A stretch of DNA of 62,278 nucleotides from a virus. The translations under genes and the position numbers were made by a program. The stretch is taken from positions 1 through 62,278 of the IMG/VR virus record IMGVR_UViG_3300049893_000311; one strand, given 5' to 3'. The notes beneath the pieces are model-generated. The model saw only the letters and a list, made by a program, of their open reading frames with translations, ran no database searches and was not told where the DNA came from. This document shows positions 48,301 to 56,365 of the stretch, one piece after another; position 1 is the stretch's first letter, and each line of letters begins with the position of its first letter.

Positions 48301-51300
48301 AATGGTTTCAATTTCCTTGCTGAACATTTCCTTTAGGGCCTCTACGCGACTTTCGTCAACCTCCTCTACCGGCATCCCGCTCGGCATTGTTAGGTCCATT
48401 GTCACGTCATTCTTTATATCAATACCCATTTCCTTAAGACCAGGAACGTTTAGGTCAATGCTAGAGAAGTTCTGGTCCCAGGTGGCTTCGGCCTTTCTAA
48501 GTTCTTCTGCAGCATCAGCATTTATCTTCTTGAAGATTTCTGTAATACCACCAACAGCAAGACCTGCGATTCCTCCAATTGCTAGGCCCCAAGGCCCAAA
48601 CATTCCGCCGACTCCTGCTCCCATCATGGTCATATTCGCTATATTAGATGCTGGTCCCTGAGGAAGAAGCATTGAGCCCATCATGGCACCGCCCATTAGT
48701 GCTCCACCAGCCATCATAGACTTATTGTTCTTCATATAGTTCATTATTCCACCGCCTGCTGGTGCTGCTGCACCAGCCATCTCAGACGCGGCACTAGCAT
48801 TGTTTGCAGTAACCTCTCTATATTCAGAAGATGCACTAGCCTCATTAGCACCGACTTCAGCAACTTCAGCAGCAGTATCTAGTTCGGTAGCAGAAGAGTG
48901 GGCCCTGGTTGCAGTTTCATCTACAACAATGGCGTCGGTAATACTTCTACGCTGCTTTTCCTCTACCTGCATAGAACCCGTTGTGTCTGCCAATGCAGCA
49001 TTTAGATCATCAAGGTGCTTGGCGTTGCTCTTAGCAGCAAGGGAGGCGGTTCCCCCTGCGTCTGTAATAAGGAATGAAGACTCCTTAATTACGTTTCCTG
49101 CTTGGTCGAGTGCAACCGCGTATCTCTTTCCGGCGGCGGTAACCTCTGTAAACGTTACCCCCTCCACCTTTAGTGCGGCTTCCATCATAGCCTTTTCTAA
49201 TCTATCAACACCATTAGCATTCAGACCATTAACGTTTCCGACGAACTCGCTTACCTCTGCGGTTACCTTTTCCATCCAGGCGTTAGCCTCGTTGACGTTC
49301 TGGTTGAATCTAGCAAGTACCGATGCCAACTCGTCTTCTGTAAGTCCGATCTTGTCTGATGTATTGGCACGCTTAAGAACTGATGCCTTCAAATCCTCTA
49401 GGTTGAGTCCGTACTCTTTCTCCATAGAGGTAATCATTGTCATTGCATCTTCTACGGTCTGAGTCTTACCGATCAGGTGCTCTAGTTCTGCAGCCAGTTT
49501 ATCCCCGGCAGCGGCTAGCACTGAAAGTGTTTCATTAGATGTAAGAGCCTTAAACTTAGTAGCGTCTAGGTTCGCAGGTGCGGTTTGACCAGGCATAACT
49601 GCGCTGGCAGCAACAGCGTTGAGAGCCATAAGCCTTGGGCCGAGGTTTCCAGACTGCATACTCTTTTCTGTCTGTAGCCTCATCTCCCTCGCTACAAGTT
49701 GAGCAGCGTATCTTCCTGGGTTATTTTCTGCCGATGCAAATTCCTTGGCGTATGCTGCCTGAACTGACGGATCGTTTACAGCCCTAACGACCATATCATT
49801 CCAAGCCTCAGGAGCGCCTCCCTTAGCAGCGGTCAGCGCAGAACTGGCAGCAGTTGTAGAGTTTCCAGAAACACCCGGAATAGTAACTCCACCAGTTTCG
49901 ATCATTCTCATTACTAGGCCCATTCTTGCTAGTTGCTGTGGGCTCATCTTTGAGAGTTCTGCCGGAGTATAGTTTGCTATTCCGGCGCGGTTTCTACCCT
50001 GGTTATTGGCCTCTGTTCCAAGCAATACGCCCTTTGTCTTCGCCCTTGGCTGCGCCCCCATAAGCCTTGTGTACTTATCGGCCATCAGAGGATCAGTAAT
50101 ATTCATTGCGGAAACTGCGGTAGAAGTGCTACGCGCCTGACTCTGTAGCATTTCTAGTGCAAGTGTGTATTCTTTGACTGCTTGGGTGAGAACTTCCTGA
50201 GCGGTCTTCTGCTCATACATGCTTCCGGTAAGTTGTTCTACTGCCGTGTCCGCCTGGAACGACTCTGCTGTTAGAACCTCAAATGTCTTACCAATTCCGC
50301 CGCCACTTGCCAGAACCTTAAACATATTAACAAGTCTTAGACCACCCTTGGTAATCATACCAAGCATGTTTCCGAATAGACCCATAAGCATAATTACGGG
50401 ACCAATGGCCGCTGCCGCCATTCCAAGGTATTTAACAAGATTTAGCAGCCACTCGTTTTTAGACACGAATCCGAAAATATCGTTGAATATATCTACTACC
50501 ATTGTTCCAAGTTTCAGAAGGTCTTCTCCGATTACTGCAATGTTAATCTTGAAGTCTTCCCAAGCACGCTCCCACTTTCCAGAAACAGACTCGGCCTTGG
50601 CACCGGCCTCCTGGTCGGCCAATTTTCCAAGATCCTCTATGCTTGCGCCCATAAGGTCAAATACCTTCTGAGTTTGAGAGCCTTGCGCTCCAAGGTTATT
50701 GAAAAATGCGTTCATCCTTGCGAACTGGTACTTACCGAACAACTTTGTGATTACTTGCTGACGAGCCAAGTCGTCCAGTTTCTTTAGTTGCTCTTGGAAG
50801 GCTAGAAGCGTTGGAGTAAGTTGTCCAGCGTTTTCCTGAACGATCTTTGGAAGGTTAATGCCGAATTCTTTCATGAATTCTGTGGCAGCCTTCGGAGGAG
50901 CAATAATGCTAGAAAGACCGGACTTTAGAGCGTTAGCACCCTCCGCTGCTGAGATACCGCCCTCACGCATCGCCACCATGTATAGGGCGAGGTCTTCTAC
51001 GCTTCCGCCTAGACCTTCTACAACGGTTCCAGCACGAGGGATAGCCTCTACCAAATCGTTTAGGCTGGCAGATGTTTGGTTTTCCACTGCGTTCAAGAAT
51101 AGAACAGAGTCAGCAACCTCGTCTGTGGACATTTTGAATGCGGATTGTAGAGCAACTGTGGCCTTCATTGCCTCTTGACGGTCAACCTCTCCAAGTGTTG
51201 CAAGTTTTGTAGTCTGCTCTGTCATCTTCATAAGGTCTTCACCCTCGAAGCCTGTAGCAGCCAGATCAGCCATCAGAGCAGCAGTTTCTGTTCCGGCCTG

Positions 51301-52056
51301 ACCATAGGCCTGTGCCATATCGTGAGCCATAGCGATAGCAGCGGTGCGAATTTCCTCTGACTGCTTCTTAAAGTCGTCTCCGAACGTAAAACCGGATCCA
51401 TAAACCTTCTGTAGCCTTACAAGTTCCTCGTCAAGTTCCTTAAACGTCCTTGCGGCCAGTCCACCGGCGATCATAAGCGGCACGGTGAAACCAACCATCA
51501 ACTGACGACCAGCCCACTGAGTATTCTTACCCCAGTTAACCATCTGAGTGGCACCCTGCTGTGCTGTAGCGTTAAAGACCTCCCAGGACTTATTGGCCAC
51601 GCGCATCTGGGTTGCGAAGTCTTTATCGAGTCCGGTCGGTGTAACTACACTAGCAGTAACCTTTCCTGTCGGGCTAACTCCGTGAGGCATAACAACAGAG
51701 TTCTGCATCATTACCTGCTGCTTAGCGAGATCCCTAACAAGACCGCCTCGTCCTGTTACATATCTACGAGCCTCTGTAAAGGCCTGACGCATTGTAACAT
51801 TCTGCCTCTGAATTGCCTCAGCGAACAGGTCTGTGGAGGTTCTCATTGTAACCATCTGCTGAGTGAACTGTCCAGAAGTTGTCAGCATTCGTCCGAACTG
51901 CGCGTTTGCAGATTGCAAATCGATGTTGGACATACTGCGGTCAACCGCAGTCATGGTGCCAGCAACACTCATCAACTCGGCGTTAAGAGTCTGAACCTGC
52001 TTGTGCAGGCTAGACATATTACCAGTTACAAGAAAATCAATCTTTACTTGACTCAT
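45391..52056 (-). CDS. Tape measure protein with M15-type peptidase domain
   Basis: A 2221-residue helical protein: N-terminal region (MSQVKIDFLVTGNM), membrane-like segments near residues 515-570 (IGPVIMLMGLFGNMLGMI) and 1080-1150, a long coiled coil about 1500-1660 (EEDAAADSKKLF and Glu/Arg/Lys/Ala-rich stretches), and near residues 2000-2080 SHMGGGTIDT, then EPHIHAI, the H-x6-D ... H-x-H signature of M15 D,D-carboxypeptidase-type zinc enzymes. It sets tail length and probably opens peptidoglycan during DNA entry. By length, at 0.15 nm per residue, the tail would be about 330 nm. Confidence 0.92.
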   Translation of the reverse strand: MSQVKIDFLVTGNMSSLHKQVQTLNAELMSVAGTMTAVDRSMSNIDLQSANAQFGRMLTTSGQFTQQMVTMRTSTDLFAEAIQRQNVTMRQAFTEARRYVTGRGGLVRDLAKQQVMMQNSVVMPHGVSPTGKVTASVVTPTGLDKDFATQMRVANKSWEVFNATAQQGATQMVNWGKNTQWAGRQLMVGFTVPLMIAGGLAARTFKELDEELVRLQKVYGSGFTFGDDFKKQSEEIRTAAIAMAHDMAQAYGQAGTETAALMADLAATGFEGEDLMKMTEQTTKLATLGEVDRQEAMKATVALQSAFKMSTDEVADSVLFLNAVENQTSASLNDLVEAIPRAGTVVEGLGGSVEDLALYMVAMREGGISAAEGANALKSGLSSIIAPPKAATEFMKEFGINLPKIVQENAGQLTPTLLAFQEQLKKLDDLARQQVITKLFGKYQFARMNAFFNNLGAQGSQTQKVFDLMGASIEDLGKLADQEAGAKAESVSGKWERAWEDFKINIAVIGEDLLKLGTMVVDIFNDIFGFVSKNEWLLNLVKYLGMAAAAIGPVIMLMGLFGNMLGMITKGGLRLVNMFKVLASGGGIGKTFEVLTAESFQADTAVEQLTGSMYEQKTAQEVLTQAVKEYTLALEMLQSQARSTSTAVSAMNITDPLMADKYTRLMGAQPRAKTKGVLLGTEANNQGRNRAGIANYTPAELSKMSPQQLARMGLVMRMIETGGVTIPGVSGNSTTAASSALTAAKGGAPEAWNDMVVRAVNDPSVQAAYAKEFASAENNPGRYAAQLVAREMRLQTEKSMQSGNLGPRLMALNAVAASAVMPGQTAPANLDATKFKALTSNETLSVLAAAGDKLAAELEHLIGKTQTVEDAMTMITSMEKEYGLNLEDLKASVLKRANTSDKIGLTEDELASVLARFNQNVNEANAWMEKVTAEVSEFVGNVNGLNANGVDRLEKAMMEAALKVEGVTFTEVTAAGKRYAVALDQAGNVIKESSFLITDAGGTASLAAKSNAKHLDDLNAALADTTGSMQVEEKQRRSITDAIVVDETATRAHSSATELDTAAEVAEVGANEASASSEYREVTANNASAASEMAGAAAPAGGGIMNYMKNNKSMMAGGALMGGAMMGSMLLPQGPASNIANMTMMGAGVGGMFGPWGLAIGGIAGLAVGGITEIFKKINADAAEELRKAEATWDQNFSSIDLNVPGLKEMGIDIKNDVTMDLTMPSGMPVEEVDESRVEALKEMFSKEIETIRDGTDSVGYTQRILAELIRSGVSPEEARGIIYEIMSAAGKTSEFVEVMSADIDTVSKAIKFIDDSVKSQVSSAFQTVGTNNAVVGGIGDVQLTPGQTYSAATAEANLEAAAKSGVAAGTAYADGFENGMQSGAIKNTGDISEYYKTSLDKIAKDAAKTISEEAAFTARNVELLAEQGISVEGKSVEEVLQEIIRLGPDAREALLGNNGLDPQFANTVTAAEQASITLAHSLRDSLGPEFKSIVADAEEAAGAVSAVDQAIVLAEIAARTADMSLSFGNLAQQYMNTTGPTSADKVNIAQLERQQSREMELMQEHEQDKLDALQEAEDERLEQMQRAAEKRENAIQKEINQVEREYNKEIAAIQRAEEKRQEAFANEEERAQKRQEMRNMQISYEEAIATGQLFEAARIRMDIKAIRKQEESQSRAEKSQEKSDKKVKILEKEKNEKIRILNKELRAEQRANEKAIEAAQEASEAKIEAAQEASEAAIEAAERQNRKEIKLAEDKNKKIAENEEDAAADSKKLFDLLIKGRMKDFREEAKALGINAKERSALISDFVAKQFGFLPDKLYDSVSSSIMNGNWDLLQKLMKGKIEGMSNKELADLASWKSVYDDPGGSSPGSGNPATSPTGMATGGFVSGPGSGTSDSIPAKLSNGEYVIKAAKVQKYGKSFFDKLNGGHNVGGAPGSGAGQRGYAKGGIVWPVISSGILKPAGQAMAKVVKAEASKRAEAARAQVDQFGGMKSAPTGDRVYWDGEPIDQLVAKQLKIAGRLLGQRFSVTQGSYQEETSYSGTSHMGGGTIDTPPYGGMYGPGVRALQRAGFAAWWRGPQHGDWEPHIHAISLFSPNPSPTAAWQRQAYIDMSSNGLSGSSPYYGPHLAPIPGLKNQLGLRSGGRINYDNTIANLHKGETVLTKTLSDKLEDNIANLGGNEYNFDVTIENLSSEVDLERAFERFVVKHERKQQVRSGRSRRI

Positions 52057-52430
52057 ACGATGTTGTAGTTAAGACCTCCTTCGATTCCGATTCCAAACCC
52101 TTCCTCATGTGCAACATTTCCGCTAAGACCTAGGATATCGTCAGGGTCACCGCCCTGTGCGCGAATAGCCGCATCACGCCTGATCTGCTCGAAGGTTCGT
52201 GGACCCTCTTCGCCAGGCTCCTCAGGAATAGTGATGCCCTGCATCGCTGCCTGAAAACGGTAATCCTTCCACTTGACCTTGCGGGAAGCCTCCAAGGTGG
52301 CCAGTAACTCCGGCATTGACAAATCCTCTTCCAGATCCTGATAATTCTTCCAGTGTCCGAGTAGGAATGCCTCTGCCTCCATTTCTGCCAGGTTTAAATC
52401 AGCCCAGGTAGGGCCGCTTCCCTCTGTGGA
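52053..52430 (-). CDS. Tail assembly chaperone, frameshifted C-terminal part
   Basis: Second frame of the tail assembly chaperone pair. It has an ATG at 52382, but the frame is open upstream to the slippery heptamer CCCAAAT (52436-52430), where a -1 shift joins it to the first frame and gives PNSTEGSGPTWADLNLAEME. The C-terminal segment (VKWKDYRFQAAMQG ... GFGIGIEGGLNYNIV) is typical of long-form chaperones. It ends overlapping the tape measure start. The long form wraps the tape measure during tail assembly. Confidence 0.85.
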   Translation of the reverse strand, partial: STEGSGPTWADLNLAEMEAEAFLLGHWKNYQDLEEDLSMPELLATLEASRKVKWKDYRFQAAMQGITIPEEPGEEGPRTFEQIRRDAAIRAQGGDPDDILGLSGNVAHEEGFGIGIEGGLNYNIV

Positions 52431-52747
52431 TTTGGGCCACCGAGCGAAATACCTGCCGCCACCTCCAAAATCTTCCAGATTGTCGGAATGTCTAGAGCCT
52501 CTTCAAACTTGTCGTCATCCTTCACCAAATCTGGGAGTTGCTTCTCCAAGCAAATCTTTGTGGCTGCAATCAGGAACGATAGGTTGTCCTCATCGTTCTC
52601 TGCGACTGGCTCATCACCAGTAGCCGCATTCATATCCTCAATAACCTTCATTACTTTACGAAGACGCTTTAGATCGAGCGGACGCACCTGTACTTCTGTG
52701 CCGTCCTGCAATTCTAGATCCAAAATGTCATATACAGTAGTTGCCAA
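52394..52747 (-). CDS. Tail assembly chaperone, short form
   Basis: First frame, 117 residues (ATTVYDILDLELQDGTEVQV), start at TTG 52747 with AAGGAGG five bases upstream; a longer frame to 52783 has no start signal. Acidic, helical, typical for the short form. Ends in TAA just after the frameshift site. Promoter boxes lie upstream (52772-52777). Confidence 0.85.
   Translation of the reverse strand: MATTVYDILDLELQDGTEVQVRPLDLKRLRKVMKVIEDMNAATGDEPVAENDEDNLSFLIAATKICLEKQLPDLVKDDDKFEEALDIPTIWKILEVAAGISLGGPNPQREAALPGLI
52430..52436 (-). promoter_or_regulatory. Programmed -1 frameshift site CCCAAAT
   Basis: Zero-frame codons are C CCA AAT; tandem slippage to CCC AAA reaches the second frame, which encodes the long-form chaperone and is open upstream of its first ATG. 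A classical X-XXY-YYZ heptamer in the position known for siphovirus tail chaperones. Confidence 0.88.
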
Positions 52748-52752
52748 AATGA

Positions 52753-52759
52753 CCTCCTT
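52753..52759 (-). promoter_or_regulatory. Ribosome-binding site that fixes the TTG start
   Basis: AAGGAGG on the minus strand, five bases before TTG 52747. Confidence 0.8.
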
Positions 52760-52771
52760 ATTGTCTTTACA

Positions 52772-52800
52772 ATTATATGGCAATTAGCCCTATAACGCAA
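52772..52800 (-). promoter_or_regulatory. Promoter between major tail protein and chaperone
   Basis: -35-like TTGCGT (52800-52795), 17-bp spacer, -10 TATAAT (52777-52772). Directly after the 13-bp hairpin, so transcription of chaperone and tape measure can restart. Confidence 0.6.
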
Positions 52801-52831
52801 GGTGGCCACCCCCTCACCGGGGGTGGCCACC
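52801..52831 (-). terminator. 13-bp perfect hairpin after the major tail gene
   Basis: Inverted repeat of 13 perfect base pairs (GGTGGCCACCCCC with GGGGGTGGCCACC) around a five-base loop, between the major tail gene and the chaperone. No long T-run follows. It fits attenuation between the highly expressed tail protein and the next genes. Confidence 0.75.
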
Positions 52832-52853
52832 TGACAACTACTGTATTTAGTTA

Positions 52854-53558
52854 TTAGGAAACATCTACTACTCGACCATAAGAAGAGTAAGATGCAAGTG
52901 TGTCTGGAAGGAGACGGAATGACACCGGGAAAACCGTTGCCTCGCTGCGGCGCATTGCGCTGCTAGAAGCCTCTACGGATAGAGCACGGGTTGCCAAGTA
53001 TACGCGCTGCTTGTATGAAGTAGCCGTGTTCGGAGCGTTTCCAACGAATAGTAGACACTTTTCAATCGGAGCCTCACCGAGAGCACCACCAGACATACGA
53101 ACCTCTTCACCAGCGGTACCGGTGAACTTAGTTCCTGTGCCCTGTGCCCAAACGGTCAGAAGGTTGTCCAGTGTTGCCTCCGCGAATGTGGTAGCAACAG
53201 AAACTGTCATCCTCTGCTTGAACAACTTAGCAGCGTCTAGCAACTGGTCTACCTCAACCTCACCGAAGTCTGGCTGGTACTGTACCTCTACACCCTCCTG
53301 AGTAAGACCAACGTCCTTGAACTGAATGTTACCTGCTGGGGTCGGAGAGGTACCTCCTGCACCAGTCATAGAAACCGGGGTTGCAGCACCAGAAGATCCG
53401 CTAAGGCTGCTAACCCATCCACGGAAGTCCTTTCCGGCACCTACGGCACCCTTAACAACTGTCCATACCTGGTCGCCATTTCCTGCGAAGTCGTGAGAGT
53501 ATGTTCCAACGGCTAGGTTGGCTGCACCAACGAGAATATTGCTTGTACTTTGCGACAT
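52854..53558 (-). CDS. Major tail protein (putative)
   Basis: A 234-residue beta-rich protein: compact and Ser/Thr/Gly-rich (GSSGAATPVSMTGAGG), with PDFGEVEVDQLLDAAKLFKQ and KFTGTAGEEVRMSGG, all consistent with tail-tube subunits. Located between the connector genes and the chaperone pair, and followed by a very strong hairpin, as expected for a highly expressed gene. GGGAGGTGAAATATAAAAT precedes ATG 53558. Confidence 0.8.
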   Translation of the reverse strand: MSQSTSNILVGAANLAVGTYSHDFAGNGDQVWTVVKGAVGAGKDFRGWVSSLSGSSGAATPVSMTGAGGTSPTPAGNIQFKDVGLTQEGVEVQYQPDFGEVEVDQLLDAAKLFKQRMTVSVATTFAEATLDNLLTVWAQGTGTKFTGTAGEEVRMSGGALGEAPIEKCLLFVGNAPNTATSYKQRVYLATRALSVEASSSAMRRSEATVFPVSFRLLPDTLASYSSYGRVVDVS

Positions 53559-53630
53559 ATTTTATATTTCACCTCCCTGTGTCATGGGTTATTTCTTGCT
53601 TCGCCAGTTCTTATAGTACCGTGAATATTC

Positions 53631-54143
53631 TTATGAAGCAAACCTGCCGTTAGCGCCTACCGGCCCTGTGTACTGGTAAGAAATGACCATGTTTAATCCA
53701 TACCTGCCGAGCACCATATCGATATTGCTGCTTGGTAGGCCCATCATAATGTCAAAGTAGTGGAACTTGTATGTTGTGCTGATCTGGTTTACGTCCTCCG
53801 CTGTCAGGTCAAATCTGCGGAACAGGTCGTAAAGAAAGTCCTTAACCTCCATTAACTTTTCAATATCATAGTCGTAAATCCATAGCACCACTTCATCCCT
53901 ACAGTTCCAGTATTCGGTGTCATACCCGCCTGGAACTAGAATGTCGTATACGATAAATGGTGCATCTTCTGGCAGGCCTACCGGCGCGTCAGACTTATTT
54001 CCGAAGGCCTCTGGGATCTGCTGAATTGGGACAATTGGGGACGAATTGGCATAATCTGACTCATTAAAAATGCCAGAGGAATACAGTTCGTTGATCATCC
54101 ACTGACGAACCGTATAGAATGCGCTGTTAGAATAATCAACCAC
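53631..54143 (-). CDS. Tail terminator-type protein
   Basis: A 170-residue protein of mixed alpha/beta character (MVDYSNSAFYTVRQWMINEL ... DIEKLMEVKDFLYDLFRRFD ... MVLGRYGLNMVISYQYTGP), the size and position (just before the major tail gene) of a siphovirus tail terminator. Called from gene order. Overlaps the previous gene by 8 bases. Confidence 0.65.
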   Translation of the reverse strand: MVDYSNSAFYTVRQWMINELYSSGIFNESDYANSSPIVPIQQIPEAFGNKSDAPVGLPEDAPFIVYDILVPGGYDTEYWNCRDEVVLWIYDYDIEKLMEVKDFLYDLFRRFDLTAEDVNQISTTYKFHYFDIMMGLPSSNIDMVLGRYGLNMVISYQYTGPVGANGRFAS

Positions 54144-54966
54144 TTGGCGTCAACGCCTCCGTCATTCTGCTTGCAATCGCGTTTGCATATCCATCAGACG
54201 GAGTGCTTACAGAGAGCATAACAGACGCCCGATCAGCAGCCCTAGCAGCCTTAGTTCCGTAATTAGACACATCACGATTAATTTCTTGGCCACCGATACC
54301 CGCAAAGAACGATTCGGTTGCCGCCTGTAGACCGTGGTACGTTGGTAGTCGGGAGTAGTCGATTGCCACCGGTTTAGCCGTAAATGTCAGTCCTGAAAGC
54401 GTCTTTCTTCCGTTGATCGGATTGTCAAATGCTAGGTATTGTGAAATCGTTGGCCTAATGATAACCTTCTGACCATATTCCATTACCATAGCCTTATTGA
54501 AGAATACATGGCGCTGCTCAACAGTTTTTCCTGTTGGACCGGGGGTTGCCTGAGCCTCGGTCAGGGGAACTAGCGTCTTGGATGGCCTAAACTCTAGCCT
54601 CATAGAAAAATTCGCCTTGCCACGACTCATCGGCGGAATCTTAAGGTCGAACAATCTTCCGCTGGTCTGTCCAACCTTTCCCCACTCATATGCGTGGTGC
54701 ATCGACTTCTTATTGGCCGATGCCATAGCGTTAACATAGGGGAGATACTTTCTTTTTACAGAGTTCTCGATAGTGCGCTGAATATTTTTCTGGCCCTTGG
54801 GAGATGAGATAGCCCATGCTACCGTAGCAATAGAGTTAGCAATTGCCTGTGACATTAGTGGCAGTTCATTCACTCCGCGCAACTTTCTGCCAGAAATTTT
54901 TGTCGGTGCCGGAGCCGTCAGCCTATAGTTATTAAACTCTTTGAACAGTGCGTCTAGATCGTTCAT
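54136..54966 (-). CDS. Neck/head-completion type protein, 276 aa
   Basis: A basic, partly helical protein (SVKRKYLPYVNAMASANKKS ... KTLVPLTEAQATPGPTG). Size and place between stopper and tail terminator suggest an HK97 gp10-like neck protein. No sequence signature is strong enough to settle it. ATG 54966 overlaps the previous stop (ATGA). Confidence 0.55.
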   Translation of the reverse strand: MNDLDALFKEFNNYRLTAPAPTKISGRKLRGVNELPLMSQAIANSIATVAWAISSPKGQKNIQRTIENSVKRKYLPYVNAMASANKKSMHHAYEWGKVGQTSGRLFDLKIPPMSRGKANFSMRLEFRPSKTLVPLTEAQATPGPTGKTVEQRHVFFNKAMVMEYGQKVIIRPTISQYLAFDNPINGRKTLSGLTFTAKPVAIDYSRLPTYHGLQAATESFFAGIGGQEINRDVSNYGTKAARAADRASVMLSVSTPSDGYANAIASRMTEALTPSG

Positions 54967-55436
54967 ATTACGACCACCTGACTAGTTTCAGAAGAGTTGA
55001 TCTGGACTGTATCAACGCTAGAATCACCTGGCAGCCTGACATTAACCTCAGACAAGTTGCAGAGAATGTCGTACTCCATGAATGATCCGAATGGCTCATA
55101 GGTCGGTGTTACTCCGATAACAATAAACTGGATCCTGTCGTCAAGGTAGTATTGTCCGTCGGCGTCCCTAATTTTTGTTAGAATATCTCCCTCTCGCATC
55201 TTATATGCACTTTTTACTCTGAGGTAGTGGTATTCATCCAATTTGTTTCCCCAGTCCTGCTCTGTTCCTGAGTCCTTACCCCTTAGGTTAGCCAGGCCAC
55301 GAGCGATAAGAGGGACCTCTTGGTATTCTGAGTAGACAGCCTTAACCTGCCCGCTTCTAGTGTTTTGCTCGGTGGTCTTAGCATAAACTCTACCGGTCAT
55401 GTTATACTTTCCAGAAGTTAAGCAGCCACCGATCAT
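54963..55436 (-). CDS. Head-to-tail stopper-type protein
   Basis: A 157-residue beta-rich protein (MTGRVYAKTTEQNTRSG ... DDRIQFIVIGVTPTYEPFG). Family and location match siphovirus stopper proteins. ATG 55436 overlaps the adaptor stop. Confidence 0.65.
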   Translation of the reverse strand: MIGGCLTSGKYNMTGRVYAKTTEQNTRSGQVKAVYSEYQEVPLIARGLANLRGKDSGTEQDWGNKLDEYHYLRVKSAYKMREGDILTKIRDADGQYYLDDRIQFIVIGVTPTYEPFGSFMEYDILCNLSEVNVRLPGDSSVDTVQINSSETSQVVVI

Positions 55437-56314
55437 ATAGCCACCATGTTAATAGATCTAAAGTCTGAAAGGATTTGATCAGCGAAAAAGTTACCAGTGC
55501 CCTGGAACTGCTTTTGATTAAATACAATTCTCCAGTCGGAAGCATTGATTTGTTCCACGAAGCGCTTCTTCCAGGCCGTTTCCTTACAGAAATAGTCCTC
55601 GACTAGAAGTTGGGCGACAAAGTTAACCTCGTCAGGAACCTGCTCCCACCCATAGACACCCGAGAGCGAGTACCACTTGTACTTGTTCCAAACTGTGCTA
55701 GACGGTCCATCGGACCAGACAGGAACCTCATCAAACTTATAAGCCCTGAGCCCGTAGTTTGTGTCAGTAATCTCTACGTTTCTTCCAAAATCGTTGACGC
55801 TCGGGGTCCACACAACCTCATCTTCAAGTTTAATCTCTGTTAAACTAATAATCCTCTGCGGAAGAACGAGCACCTCCTTGTCGTTACCGTGCATTTTTAT
55901 TATGTCCGAACGCTTACCGAATGACTGCCCAGTATAATTATTTATCATATACCTGGCAAACAACTCTGCGTTCTCTACCTCGGCATTTGTCTCGTCTGGG
56001 AATTTGGCCTTCATTTCATAAAAATTGACGTATGGAGTTACTACGTTAATATAGTCGGTTTTACCAGATGTTTCTCCGGAAACCGTATATTGCCAGGTGA
56101 CACTAATCTGACACTCAAGGAGGGATTCGTCCAGTTCGGTCAGCACATAATAAACTCCAGTAGATTCGTGTACTGCTGTTCCGGTTCTTGGCGTGTTTCC
56201 AGAGCCCACGACTGTCACAGAGTACGTTGGATTATAGTCAGAATCAGTTGGAACACCGTCCTGATAAATCTTTAGATAGACCTTTTCAGTCGTGTTTACA
56301 TAGATTTGCTTCAT
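55433..56314 (-). CDS. Head-to-tail adaptor-type protein
   Basis: A 293-residue protein: an N-terminal immunoglobulin-like beta domain (MKQIYVNTTEKVYLKIYQDG ... YVLTELDESL) and a C-terminal helical adaptor part (YEMKAKFPDETNAEVENAEL ... ELFARYMINNYTGQSFGKR), with the usual WIVF-like end. First of the connector genes here; portal and capsid genes must be outside the window. GGGAG precedes ATG 56314 and an extended -10 TGATACAAT lies upstream. Confidence 0.75.
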   Translation of the reverse strand: MKQIYVNTTEKVYLKIYQDGVPTDSDYNPTYSVTVVGSGNTPRTGTAVHESTGVYYVLTELDESLLECQISVTWQYTVSGETSGKTDYINVVTPYVNFYEMKAKFPDETNAEVENAELFARYMINNYTGQSFGKRSDIIKMHGNDKEVLVLPQRIISLTEIKLEDEVVWTPSVNDFGRNVEITDTNYGLRAYKFDEVPVWSDGPSSTVWNKYKWYSLSGVYGWEQVPDEVNFVAQLLVEDYFCKETAWKKRFVEQINASDWRIVFNQKQFQGTGNFFADQILSDFRSINMVAI

Positions 56315-56365
56315 GGAAACTCCCTAAATAAGATAAAATCATTGTATCATATCGAGCGTCTAAAT

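Noticed and set aside
53559-53630. Promoter upstream of the major tail gene
   Set aside because: TATAAG is present but no -35 hexamer at a valid spacing; too weak to list.
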